Shown: positions 45,661 to 54,600, counted from the first letter of the stretch. The stretch: DNA of 64,000 nucleotides from Maledivibacter sp. (GCA_025210375.1 JAOASB010000013.1:168714-232713); one strand, 5' to 3'. Made by a program: numbers and translations. The notes: generated by a model not told the origin, from the letters alone.

Positions 45661-46611
45661 CTATGCTTTTATTAATTGTCTGTTTTCTTCAATTACCTGT
45701 TTATACGCCTTTGTTTCTACAAATATTTCATCCTTTAATGGATTGAGTTTGTTTTTACGAATCCTATTAAACTGATAAACAGCTAATGCAACATTTGCAA
45801 TTAAGGCTATAAAACTTACAATAAAAAACGCCGTCGGGTTATGGGTAGTAGCCACAGGAGATATCCTATCTGCAAATGATGGAACAGTCATTACAAACAT
45901 AATCCACAATGCAAGGGTGTTAGCACGGTGCTGTAACCAAGCTCCCCTTTTAATAAAGAATGCAGGTATAGTACAAGAAAGCAACAATGCCAAGCCACAA
46001 TAAAATGAATGATCTGCTATACAATTGTAGGTATATGCAAAGTTCCATAAATCATAGGCTATAATCCAAGCCCAGATCATGTCAGGCCAAATCATATCCT
46101 TTGTCTTATCCTTAGAAATAAAGATACCAAGCCAACCACAAATAGTAATTATGTTAAGTAGTCCTGCTATACCATTCATAATATTCCAAGTTCCTGACAT
46201 CACCCAAAGATTATCTATATATGCTCCATTCCATGCTCCGTATGTAAAGCATTCAAAGTCACGAATAGCCGCCTCCAGTATATTGAGTGCTAATATAAGA
46301 GGTGGAAAGCATAACGCCCACTTCTTTTTAGCAAGGGAAGGAATATATCGGATAGCCATAAATCCAAGACACCCCGCAAGAGCTGAATAGGTTTTTACCC
46401 AGTTAAACCATGTACCAGTACCATATTCATTTCCTAAAGCCGCAGTCTTAGGCCATACAAAGATAGTCAACCCTATAGGAAGGATAAGAAAAAGTGACAA
46501 TCCTCCCCATTTTGTAGATCGACCAAACTCATTAAAAGCCATTAAAGCAAAAACGATGAAAAGCCATATACCCCAGCTAGTAAAATTTGTTGCTTCATAC
46601 AAAATTCCCAT
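45661..46611 (-). CDS. DUF5692-type membrane protein, paralogue 1
   Basis: This 316-residue protein has about eight membrane helices and is rich in tryptophan. Motifs shared with the paralogue at 50872 are LNEIARRRK/FNEFGRSTK near the first helix, KKWALCFPPLILALNILEA, GIAGLLNIITICGWLGI, WPDMIWAWIIAYDLWNFAYT and GAWLQHRANTLA. The family is uncharacterised. It ends the hyp block, after a 377-base gap. With the paralogue it flanks nickel chaperone genes, which suggests a membrane partner of a metal-related process. Confidence 0.75.
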   Translation of the reverse strand: MGILYEATNFTSWGIWLFIVFALMAFNEFGRSTKWGGLSLFLILPIGLTIFVWPKTAALGNEYGTGTWFNWVKTYSALAGCLGFMAIRYIPSLAKKKWALCFPPLILALNILEAAIRDFECFTYGAWNGAYIDNLWVMSGTWNIMNGIAGLLNIITICGWLGIFISKDKTKDMIWPDMIWAWIIAYDLWNFAYTYNCIADHSFYCGLALLLSCTIPAFFIKRGAWLQHRANTLALWIMFVMTVPSFADRISPVATTHNPTAFFIVSFIALIANVALAVYQFNRIRKNKLNPLKDEIFVETKAYKQVIEENRQLIKA

Positions 46612-46716
46612 ACAATTCTACCTCCTAAATATTAAAAATCATTAGTCAATTATGTAACCGTACTTCCATATTTTATTTAGTCTAATAAGCATTCTACATC
46701 CTAAAATATATTCAAA

Positions 46717-46852
46717 AAATAAACCAGTCATCTCACTGGTCATTTTAATTCTCTTCGTAGTTACTTCATCCCTTACATACATTGAGTATGCCCAAGATAA
46801 AATGCTTAGAAAACAATCAAAATTCCTTTGCAATCCGACTTGTTTATTTTTT
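46717..46852. other. Terminator split by a 103-base insertion
   Basis: AAATAAACCAGTCATCT (46717-46733) and GACTTGTTTATTTTTT (46837-46852) are the halves of the intact terminator at 23219-23248. They are separated by 103 bases of unrelated sequence (46734-46836). This is a small insertion or rearrangement relic. An 80-codon frame over it (46642-46884) is not convincing. Confidence 0.6.
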
Positions 46853-46864
46853 CCATTCGCCCCA

Positions 46865-46901
46865 AATCCCCTTTTACTTTTCACAAAAGTCTAAGGGGAT
46901 T
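46865..46901. terminator. Terminator-like hairpin after hypA
   Basis: AATCCCCTT and AAGGGGATT form an exact 9-bp stem with a T-rich end on the plus strand. It follows hypA in the minus direction. Confidence 0.5.
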
Positions 46902-46988
46902 TTAAGGTGTATCTATAGAAATTACAATGGATCATTTAAATCTTAGTTTGTAGATTTATTAGCGTACTCTATATAAGTAAGGACTATT

Positions 46989-47330
46989 TTAACAAGCAAT
47001 GATTTCCTTAATCATAAATTCTTTTCCAGATAATATTTCACAATCTTTTGTTCCACAGTTTGGACATTTACCACTATTCTTAATGATATTAAAAACTTTA
47101 TCACATTTCTGACAAATGGCATTGCCAGGTGAAATCTCAATTTCTAATTTTGTCTCTTGCAATAAAGTCCCATAAACTGCCGCCGGATAACAGGATTCAA
47201 TGTATTTCGGGATCATCGATGAAAGCTCACCAATTTGTAAAACCATTGTATCAATTTTTTTTAATCCATTTTTCTTTGCAAAATTTTCAACAGTTTTAAC
47301 GACTTCAATTATAACTCCTAATTCATGCAA
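46989..47330 (-). CDS. hypA: Hydrogenase/urease nickel chaperone HypA
   Basis: This 113-residue protein starts at TTG (the CAT in MHELG follows it), preceded by AGAGGTG. The N-terminal MHELGVIIEVVKT carries the nickel-binding His2. The zinc site is CQKCDKVF ... CPNC near residues 73-93. HypA binds nickel and hands it to HypB and a target enzyme. It lies after the 902-residue oxidoreductase. No NiFe-hydrogenase or urease gene is in the window. Confidence 0.93.
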   Translation of the reverse strand: MHELGVIIEVVKTVENFAKKNGLKKIDTMVLQIGELSSMIPKYIESCYPAAVYGTLLQETKLEIEISPGNAICQKCDKVFNIIKNSGKCPNCGTKDCEILSGKEFMIKEIIAC

Positions 47331-47405
47331 ATGAATACACCTCTACTTGTCAAAATCTTAATCTAAATGAACCTTGTGCTTCTTGTCTTTTATTATTTCA
47401 ATTTA

Positions 47406-50114
47406 TCAATTTCTCTCGCTGACTTTTTTACCATAAAAAGCTGACTTCACTGATTTTATTGGCTTTTTAATAGCAATTCTCACCTTTCGTTTTAAGGCAT
47501 GTTTTACGATGGTAGACTTCATATCACTAAATTCTGGACTTGGACTATCATACTTTCTTACCAGTTTTATTGCATCAAACTTACATTTTGTAGTACACAC
47601 ACCGCATCCTACACACATGAATTCATCTGTGACTGTGGCACCACACCCAAGACAACGTTCCGTTTCCTTCTTTATCTGAGCCTCTGTAAGTGTACCACGT
47701 AAATCTCTAAAGGTTTCCTTAGATTTTATTTCCTTAGCATGGCTTGCTTTTTGCCTTGGAAGTCGATCATACCCTTCAAGAACAAGATCTCCTTTATCAA
47801 ATGCACGGTAATCTCGTTTTATACGACCAAGAATTAAACTTTGTCCATTCTGAACAAAACGATGGATCGAAATTGCTCCCTCTTTTCCCATTGCAATGGC
47901 ATCGATAGCAAACCTTGGCCCACTTAATGCATCTCCCCCTGCAAATACATCGGGTTCACCGGTTTGGTAAGTAACAGGGTCAGCTTTAATTGTCTTGTTA
48001 GGATTTAATTCTATATTACTGTTCACAATCAAGTCTCCCCAATCCATTGCTTGACCTACAGAAATCAATACATTGTTTGTCTTGACTATCTTTGTCTCAT
48101 TTTCATCGTATTTAGGATTAAACCTCTTGTTTTTATCGAAAACAGAAATACATTTTCTAAATTCCACACCTACAACCTGACCATTTTCCACTAAAATTTG
48201 TTTTGGTCCCCAGGAATTGTTAATGCTAATGTCTTCTAACAATGCTTCTTCGATTTCTTCCTCAAGGGCAGGCATTTCTTCTCTATTTTCTAAACAATAC
48301 ATCCCTATTTTTGAAGGGCTAATACGTGTAGCTGTTCGGGCAACATCAATGGCAACATTACCTCCACCAATTACAACCACTTCACCCTTCATTTTTAAAT
48401 CTTCACCTAGATTCACTCTGCGTAAAAATTCTACACCAGTAATTATACCCTTTGCATTTTCACCCTCGATTCCTAGCTTTCTACCTGCTCCAGCACCTAT
48501 GGCTAGATAGAATGCTTCAAAACCTTTATTTCTCAAGTCATTTAAAGTTACATCTTTGCCTACTTCAACACCTGTCTTAAATTCAACACCTAATTCTCTC
48601 AAAATATCGATTTCTGCATTGACTACATCCTTTTCAAGTCTAAAGGCAGGGATTCCCAGTGTGAGCATTCCTCCAAGTACTTTTTGTTTTTCAAATACCG
48701 TTACCTTATATCCATCAATAGCTAAATAGTAGGCACAGGAGAGTCCCGAGGGCCCAGCACCAATAATGGCAATCTGCTTCCCATAATCATGCCTTTTTTT
48801 AGGTATGTAGCGATTTTTTTCATTCAAATCTTGTTCCGCAATGAATTTCTTGATATCATCGATAGCTATAGGATCATCAATATCGCCTCTAGTACAGGCT
48901 GATTCACAATATCTTGGACAGACACGTCCACATATTGCAGGAAATGGATTTTCGTACTTGATAAGCTCAAGTGCCTCAGTATATCTTCCCTGAGAAGCTA
49001 ACTTAATATAACCCTGGATACCAATATGGGCAGGACATTCTGCTTTACAAGGACTTGAACCAGTATCCACAACAACTTTTCTGTTAATACGATAGTCGGG
49101 ATTCCATTTATCTGGACCCCACTGTGTATCATGGGGAAGCTCTCTTTTCTTCTCTGGAATAGGTGTTTCTGTACAGATTTTTTGGCCTAATTTCAATGCC
49201 CCACTTGGACAATTTTCAACACATTCCCCACATGCAACACATTTATCCCTATCCACCTGTGAAACATAGTTTGAACGCACCATATCAGGATTTTGCCACA
49301 TATTAGCAATTCTCATGCTAAAACACCCGCATCCACAGCAATTACAAATAGCATGGGTTTTCCCGGGCCCATCTGTATTGGGTATACTATGCATTAACCC
49401 ATTTTCTTCTGCCTTTTTAATAACTTCAAAGGCCTCTTCACGGGTAATCTCCCTACCTCTACCTGTTTTTATATAATATTCAGCAGCATGACCCATCTGA
49501 ATACACATATCTTCCTTTAGGTGTCCACAGCCTTCTCCCATGGCTTCCCTCGACGTACGGCAGGCACAATCTGAAACTGAGAAGATAGTATTTTCATTGA
49601 GATACTTAGAAACTTCTTCATAGGATGCTATTCTGGTTTCACCATCAATGGCTTGCTCAATAGGAATAACACGCATAGGTCCTGATCCCACAGGAACATT
49701 ACCTGCAGCCAAAGGCCCTTTTAATTTTCCGTATTCATCAAAGCACCTGCCTAGTTGTGGATACTTTTTGACATTTTCCCTGTTATTGACTATCATTTCC
49801 ATATGACCCGGAACCCAGAGTTCAATCCAATACTTATTAACCCCATCAATTTCATTGACAAAGGCAGCACCAGCAACTGCTAATTCCCATAAAAGTTTCT
49901 CCGTTTCTTCTACAGATTTACCACATAAAGGAGCAACCTCTTTTGCACTCATTCTTTTACGTAATTCAAGACAAAGTCCTGCTTCTGCCATTTCTTCTGT
50001 AACAATAGGTTCAAGAATTTTATATTCGGGACGATCTGGAGTAATTTCTTTTTTTGAACCACGTTTTGTCCTACTTATCTTATTTGCAAGATCTAATACC
50101 CTTTCCTTCACCAT
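47406..50114 (-). CDS. Fe-S/FAD pyridine nucleotide oxidoreductase (GltD-like, multidomain)
   Basis: This 902-residue protein has several parts. A winged-helix-like N-terminal region with cysteine-rich motifs (CACR near 183, CNCCGCGC near 257) comes first. A 4Fe-4S site CVACGECVENCP is at 292-303. A Fer4_20 domain (CKAECPAHIGIQGYI ... CGRVCPRYCESAC) is at 356-406. An FAD fold (GAGPSG near 452) and an NADP fold (GGGNVAIDVA near 590) follow. A C-terminal ferredoxin motif is CVGCGVCTTKCK. Such enzymes move electrons between NAD(P)H and ferredoxin or a partner. Between hypA and hypB it may feed a nickel enzyme; the substrate is unknown. Confidence 0.8.
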   Translation of the reverse strand: MVKERVLDLANKISRTKRGSKKEITPDRPEYKILEPIVTEEMAEAGLCLELRKRMSAKEVAPLCGKSVEETEKLLWELAVAGAAFVNEIDGVNKYWIELWVPGHMEMIVNNRENVKKYPQLGRCFDEYGKLKGPLAAGNVPVGSGPMRVIPIEQAIDGETRIASYEEVSKYLNENTIFSVSDCACRTSREAMGEGCGHLKEDMCIQMGHAAEYYIKTGRGREITREEAFEVIKKAEENGLMHSIPNTDGPGKTHAICNCCGCGCFSMRIANMWQNPDMVRSNYVSQVDRDKCVACGECVENCPSGALKLGQKICTETPIPEKKRELPHDTQWGPDKWNPDYRINRKVVVDTGSSPCKAECPAHIGIQGYIKLASQGRYTEALELIKYENPFPAICGRVCPRYCESACTRGDIDDPIAIDDIKKFIAEQDLNEKNRYIPKKRHDYGKQIAIIGAGPSGLSCAYYLAIDGYKVTVFEKQKVLGGMLTLGIPAFRLEKDVVNAEIDILRELGVEFKTGVEVGKDVTLNDLRNKGFEAFYLAIGAGAGRKLGIEGENAKGIITGVEFLRRVNLGEDLKMKGEVVVIGGGNVAIDVARTATRISPSKIGMYCLENREEMPALEEEIEEALLEDISINNSWGPKQILVENGQVVGVEFRKCISVFDKNKRFNPKYDENETKIVKTNNVLISVGQAMDWGDLIVNSNIELNPNKTIKADPVTYQTGEPDVFAGGDALSGPRFAIDAIAMGKEGAISIHRFVQNGQSLILGRIKRDYRAFDKGDLVLEGYDRLPRQKASHAKEIKSKETFRDLRGTLTEAQIKKETERCLGCGATVTDEFMCVGCGVCTTKCKFDAIKLVRKYDSPSPEFSDMKSTIVKHALKRKVRIAIKKPIKSVKSAFYGKKVSERN

Positions 50115-50156
50115 ATATAATTTTCCCCCATTCAGAATTTGACTATATTTTTATAT

Positions 50157-50822
50157 TTATTTCCAATTATTAACTTCTGTACGTATCCAATCCGTCCATT
50201 CATCAATACCTTCACCTGTTTTAGCAGATATTGGAATAACCTTAATTTTAGGATTTAATTTCTTTACCCGTTCCTTAACCGCTTCTAAATCAAAATCAAA
50301 ATAATCTATAGCATCCATCTTATTAACTAGGAGAATATCAACAATTGAAAACATCAAGGGATACTTTAAAGGTTTATCATCTCCCTCTGGAACACTTAAA
50401 ATCATGGCATTTTTCGATGCCCCAGTATCAAATTCTGCTGGACATACTAAATTACCCACATTTTCTAAGATGACAAAGTCAATTTCTTCTGTTCCTAATC
50501 CCAATAGTCCCTGTTTCGTCATATCAGCATCAAGATGACACATACCCCCTGTGTGTAGTTGGATTACTTTTGTACCTGTTTGTGCAACGGTATAGGCATC
50601 TACATCTGAGTCAATATCCGCTTCTAAAATACCAATCCCCATTTCATCCTTTAAGGCATCAATCGTCCTTAAAACAGTTGTTGTTTTACCAGAACCTGGC
50701 GATGACATCAAATTTAATAAAAAGGTCTTCTCCTTCTTCAATTCTTCCCTAAGCAAATCCGCTTGTCGATCGTTATCTTCAAAAACGCTTTGCTTAATCT
50801 CAAGAACTTTATACGTATCCAT
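50157..50822 (-). CDS. hypB: Hydrogenase nickel incorporation GTPase HypB
   Basis: This 221-residue GTPase has a Walker A SSPGSGKTT at residues 40-48, the switch stretch EADIDSDVDAYTVA, and the nucleotide-specificity motif NKMD in LLVNKMDAIDYFDFD. CHLD in the metal-binding region TGGMCHLDADM carries Cys and His ligands. HypB delivers nickel with HypA. It lacks a histidine-rich N-terminus. It lies between the DUF5692 paralogue and the oxidoreductase on one strand, which suggests one operon. Confidence 0.95.
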   Translation of the reverse strand: MDTYKVLEIKQSVFEDNDRQADLLREELKKEKTFLLNLMSSPGSGKTTTVLRTIDALKDEMGIGILEADIDSDVDAYTVAQTGTKVIQLHTGGMCHLDADMTKQGLLGLGTEEIDFVILENVGNLVCPAEFDTGASKNAMILSVPEGDDKPLKYPLMFSIVDILLVNKMDAIDYFDFDLEAVKERVKKLNPKIKVIPISAKTGEGIDEWTDWIRTEVNNWK

Positions 50823-50871
50823 AATATTCCTACCTCCATTTCAGCTTAAATTATTTGCTCAATTAATAAGT

Positions 50872-51873
50872 TTATATTCTTTGATATGATTTTTTTTCTG
50901 CAAGCCCTTTGATTACCTTATAGGCTTTCAGGTCTGTATAAAGTTCACCAAGATAAGGATTCCTCTTTGTTTTAACCACTTTGTAAATCATATACACTAA
51001 TACTAATATATTTACAACTAATGCTAAAAAGCTAGGTACAAATAGTGCCCCTGTGTTGTAGGATGATGCAACTGAAAAGACACCCTCATCGATAAATGCA
51101 GGAAATGTCTGTGCGAACATACACCATATGGCCAAGGTTTGTGCCCGATGTTGTAGCCATGCTCCTTTTCCCAAAGTAAAGGCACAAATAGTTGGTGGTA
51201 ATAGTAAAGCAAAACCACAATACCAAGCATGACCTGGTAGACAGTTATAGGTATAAGCAAAATTCCATACATCATATGCTATTATCCAAAACCATAGCAT
51301 ATCAGGCCATAGCATATCTTTACTTCCATCCCTATTAGTTTGTTTTTTTATGCAAATCCCAAGCCATCCAGTTATGGTTATGATGTTAAGTATACCTGCC
51401 ACACCATTCATAAAATTCCAAGAACCACCAATCACATACATGGCTTCATCCACTAAATTCCCTCCACCTGGATACTGCATACCAATTTGAAAATCACGGG
51501 TTACTGCCTCCAAGATGTTGATAGCTAGAATAAGTGGTGGAAAACATAATGCCCATTTCTTATCAGATAATCTACATTCATCACCTGTCAATTTATTTTT
51601 CCATTTAACATGTCTGATGCACCAAAATCCTATACATCCTGCTGTACATGAATACACCTTTACTAAATGAAACCAGTCTGTATAAGTTGTATCCCTTAAT
51701 ATCGTAAACCATAATATAGAAAGTATTAATGGCAAAACAAAAAAGCAGAAAAATCCAACATATTTCCTTCTACGAGCTATTTCATTAAGCCCAAATAGTG
51801 CTATAAAAACAATAAACCAAACCCCCCATACACTTAATACCGATGCTCCCTCGGCATAGTTAAAAACAAACAT
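50872..51873 (-). CDS. DUF5692-type membrane protein, paralogue 2
   Basis: This 333-residue membrane protein is a paralogue of 45661-46611, with the same KKWALCFPPLILAINILEAV, GVAGILNIITITGWLGICI, WPDMLWFWIIAYDVWNFAYTYNC and GAWLQHRAQTLAIW motifs. It is the first gene of the hyp block, upstream of hypB. The strong conservation of aromatic and histidine residues inside the membrane part could mean cofactor or metal binding, which is speculation. The leader contains nested palindromes at 52027-52157. Confidence 0.75.
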   Translation of the reverse strand: MFVFNYAEGASVLSVWGVWFIVFIALFGLNEIARRRKYVGFFCFFVLPLILSILWFTILRDTTYTDWFHLVKVYSCTAGCIGFWCIRHVKWKNKLTGDECRLSDKKWALCFPPLILAINILEAVTRDFQIGMQYPGGGNLVDEAMYVIGGSWNFMNGVAGILNIITITGWLGICIKKQTNRDGSKDMLWPDMLWFWIIAYDVWNFAYTYNCLPGHAWYCGFALLLPPTICAFTLGKGAWLQHRAQTLAIWCMFAQTFPAFIDEGVFSVASSYNTGALFVPSFLALVVNILVLVYMIYKVVKTKRNPYLGELYTDLKAYKVIKGLAEKKSYQRI

Positions 51874-52026
51874 ATTATAACCCCCTATTATAAATATTTA
51901 ATGCTTTATAAATCGATTGTATAATTTCAGTTACAATCGTATAGCATTCCTAATTAGATTGCTATTCTCTTGTTATTTTTTTATCATTTTTAGTATATTT
52001 AAAAAAATTATTGCTGTCAAAAAATT

Positions 52027-52052
52027 GAAAACGTTGAAATTTCAACGTTTTC
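52027..52052. promoter_or_regulatory. 26-bp perfect palindrome upstream of the hyp block
   Basis: A perfect 26-base palindrome with arms GAAAACGTTGAAA and TTTCAACGTTTTC lies about 155 bases before the DUF5692 start. It could be a strong operator or a terminator-like structure. Confidence 0.5.
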
Positions 52053-52065
52053 TAATTTTCTATTC

Positions 52066-52157
52066 CAAGTATAGTTTACATATTAAAAACAGAGTAAATC
52101 ATGTGTAAAATGCCCCATAAGAGAGATTACTATACACGAAAGTGTAAACTATACTTG
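52066..52157. other. 15-bp inverted repeat around a 62-base core
   Basis: CAAGTATAGTTTACA and TGTAAACTATACTTG are exact complements at the two ends. Within the core, TACAC-GAAA-GTGTA forms another hairpin. The whole is a cruciform-like block between the PPOX-like gene terminator and the hyp block. Confidence 0.5.
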
Positions 52158-52168
52158 AAAATAAAAAA

Positions 52169-52201
52169 GTTGCTTCAATGATTTAAAATCATCGAAGCAA
52201 C
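52169..52201 (-). terminator. Terminator after the PPOX-like gene
   Basis: GTTGCTTC and GAAGCAAC, with inner ATGATTT/AAATCAT, form a long stem followed by TTTTTTATTTT on the minus strand, 9 bases after the stop codon. Confidence 0.85.
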
Positions 52202-52209
52202 AATTGCCA

Positions 52210-53463
52210 TTAAAAATATTTATCTATTAAATAATTTGAATACCGAATACAGTTCTCCATTGAAACGGTACTCATAATTTCACCGGCTAAATATATATTG
52301 TTTTTCCCTTGCATGGATTCCATTTTTTCATAAAATCCTTTTTGCAAAACACTGGTATCTACATAGGGACATTGTTTCCAATGCTTAAACTGATAAAGTC
52401 TTGGATCATGAAAGTTTAATTTCAATAGATCACTTTTTATGATTTCTAAGGCTTCTGCTTTAGAGTTTTCTGGATTGGAATAAGCATAACACATCACCAA
52501 TCCTTCACCATCCCATGAATCCCACCTAGAGTTCCATATCAGTATATGTCCCCTCTTTTTCACAGATAAATTTTCAAGAACACAACCACATCCTTTTGTG
52601 GTCTTATCAGCTATGAAAGCATATACATTAAAATCCTGATATTTTATGGAATTTAAAAATTCTTTCATTTCTTCATCGTCCCCATAGACATGGGAAAATT
52701 GATTTAATGGGGAGGTTATAACTACTTGATCAAATTCAAGTGCCTCAAAATCCGTATAAACCCATATTTTCTTATGCTTTGACAAAGAAATTTCTGTTAC
52801 AGTTTGCGTCAACCTAATATCATTGATTTCATGCTTTAAGCAATCAACCAATGATGAAACACCATCTTTCCATGTATAAAATTCAGGTAATCTCATAAAG
52901 GACATTAAATTATCATAATTAAGTATTCTAAGAACATAAAGTGCTGGCATAAAATCTATATCTCCAAGCCCATAGCTAGTAAAATAATGAACATATACTG
53001 TTTTCAAAACCTTGAACTGATTTATATCACACCACTTTGAGAAAGGAAGCATCAACGAATCCTCTATGTTATGTATATTGACTTTTTCCAATGATTTATA
53101 TTTCTCTAAAACATCGGGGAGCCTATGGAGTTCTTTGACAAAATCATCTAATGCTTCCTTTGGTATTTGTATAATTTTATTACCATTTATATCATAATTA
53201 ACACGGGATATTTTAGGCCCGTCAATTTTAATATGAAATGATTTCATAAGTGCTTTTAAACTTTTCTGATAGGGCAAACCAAAAAGAGTACCAAGCTCAT
53301 AGGACTTACCTTTATACCAAATTGTGTGAAGTTTACCACCTACCCGGTCATCTTTTTCAAAAATAGTAACATTTTTATATCCCTTTTTTTTTAAACGATA
53401 GGCCATAACCAGTCCAGAAAGTCCTCCACCAATAATAGCAACCCTACGATCCCTCCTATTCAT
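52210..53463 (-). CDS. FAD-dependent amine oxidase-like protein (PPOX/phytoene desaturase type)
   Basis: The protein has 417 residues from the ATG at 53463, which follows GAGAGGGG; the longer frame starts inside the previous gene. The FAD-binding Rossmann motif is VAIIGGGLSGLVMAYRLKKKG at residues 8-28, followed by a second flavin motif NVTIFEKDDRVGGKLHT. The C-terminal end LAGEIMSTVSMENCIRYSNYL matches this superfamily. It oxidises an unknown substrate. Its start overlaps the stop of the transposase-like gene (GAATAG/ATGAATAGG) and the two are probably coupled. Confidence 0.75.
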   Translation of the reverse strand: MNRRDRRVAIIGGGLSGLVMAYRLKKKGYKNVTIFEKDDRVGGKLHTIWYKGKSYELGTLFGLPYQKSLKALMKSFHIKIDGPKISRVNYDINGNKIIQIPKEALDDFVKELHRLPDVLEKYKSLEKVNIHNIEDSLMLPFSKWCDINQFKVLKTVYVHYFTSYGLGDIDFMPALYVLRILNYDNLMSFMRLPEFYTWKDGVSSLVDCLKHEINDIRLTQTVTEISLSKHKKIWVYTDFEALEFDQVVITSPLNQFSHVYGDDEEMKEFLNSIKYQDFNVYAFIADKTTKGCGCVLENLSVKKRGHILIWNSRWDSWDGEGLVMCYAYSNPENSKAEALEIIKSDLLKLNFHDPRLYQFKHWKQCPYVDTSVLQKGFYEKMESMQGKNNIYLAGEIMSTVSMENCIRYSNYLIDKYF

Positions 53464-54520
53464 TTTGATCACCCCTCTCAAGGTGATTAATCAAAGCCAA
53501 AATCCAAAGAGGTAATGTATCAAGATCTACATGATTATGGGCTGCTCTTTCAACGATTACTTCAGCAGGTACTCTACCAGCATTACATCCACTAGTTATG
53601 ACCCTTAACAAATTATAATCTCCTAAAAATTTATTGAGTTCACGTTCAACCTTAGAAAAGGAATTAATTTTTTTATAGGTTCCAATCTTATTGTAAAACT
53701 CTTTTACTAAAATCTCGTTAAAATCATCCATATGATTTAAAATAGTATTATTCCCAGGTTCTATGAAATTGTGATTAATATTCATATCCTCTATAATTTC
53801 TTTATACCTATTGCCCTTAACAAAACAGGGTAAAAATTCTTTTGTTTTTTCGGTAACTAAATTTTTAATGCTCAAATTTAAAGTCTTTAGCAAATATACA
53901 AATCTCAATTCAAAATAGTACCATATATCAATATCCTGTTTTCTATTATATAATTTTACAGCACCCCATTTTGAATATGTGTCATAAAGACTATATTGAT
54001 ATATTTTTCCAATACCATCAAATGTACCCACATAATCTATCCTTTGAATAACTAAATATCCAGGGTAAGCTCCTTGCTGTTTTTCAAAACAGGTTGTTAG
54101 TTTCCTATTTTTTTGTTTCCCATGAAAATAAAGTCCTTTATTCCTTGAATATTCTATTCGTTGAGCTTTTTTTGATAGTTTGTGCCTCCTTAAGACATTG
54201 TAGATGCCCGACACTCCAATATCGAACCCCTGGGATCTTAGCTCGTAATATATTCTATTTGGCCCATCCATAGGATATTTCTCTACATACATTAGGATTT
54301 CATGCTCAATCTCTTTATTGACTTTATTTGGCATTTGAGGTTTTTTAGGCTCTTTAATTTCAAGACCCATCATACCATGCTTTTGATAAGATCTTTTCCA
54401 ATTATAATATGTAGTTCTAGATATCCCAAATAACTTACATGTATGGGAAACATTCTTTTCTTTCAAAGCATGTTTTAAAATCATATACTTATTGTGTGCA
54501 TTAAAAGCTTCTGTTTTCAT
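53456..54520 (-). CDS. IS481/DDE-transposase-derived protein, possibly domesticated
   Basis: This 354-residue protein has two helix-turn-helix regions (SHTCKLFGISRTTYYNWKRSYQKHG and a second near 70-110) and a DDE integrase-like core (IDYVGTF near residue 161, VTEKTKEF near 223, MDDFNEI near 264). The spacing fits IS481, but the expected D-D-E becomes D162, E224 (for D) and D265 or D266 (for E), so catalysis is doubtful. No terminal inverted repeats were seen. The gene is intact and translationally coupled to a PPOX-like gene, as in a recruited DNA-binding regulator. Confidence 0.7.
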   Translation of the reverse strand: MKTEAFNAHNKYMILKHALKEKNVSHTCKLFGISRTTYYNWKRSYQKHGMMGLEIKEPKKPQMPNKVNKEIEHEILMYVEKYPMDGPNRIYYELRSQGFDIGVSGIYNVLRRHKLSKKAQRIEYSRNKGLYFHGKQKNRKLTTCFEKQQGAYPGYLVIQRIDYVGTFDGIGKIYQYSLYDTYSKWGAVKLYNRKQDIDIWYYFELRFVYLLKTLNLSIKNLVTEKTKEFLPCFVKGNRYKEIIEDMNINHNFIEPGNNTILNHMDDFNEILVKEFYNKIGTYKKINSFSKVERELNKFLGDYNLLRVITSGCNAGRVPAEVIVERAAHNHVDLDTLPLWILALINHLERGDQNE

Positions 54521-54563
54521 AACAATGCCTCTCTTTATTATCTGTGATATATAAGTTCTCTTC

Positions 54564-54600
54564 TATAGGGATTCCAGTCAAAACTTTAATTTATACTATG
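54564..54600 (-). repeat. Palindromic intergenic repeat A, partial copy
   Basis: GGGATTCCAGTCAAAACTTT followed by AATTTATACTATG matches one arm of repeat A, in the opposite orientation to the two full copies. The second arm is missing. Confidence 0.65.

Noticed and set aside
46642..46884. An 80-codon minus-strand frame upstream of the DUF5692 gene
   Set aside because: It crosses a split terminator and a hairpin, has no ribosome site and no family match.
51874..52209. A possible NiCo-type riboswitch before the hyp block
   Set aside because: I could not find the conserved guanine-rich loops, only palindromes. I do not claim a riboswitch.
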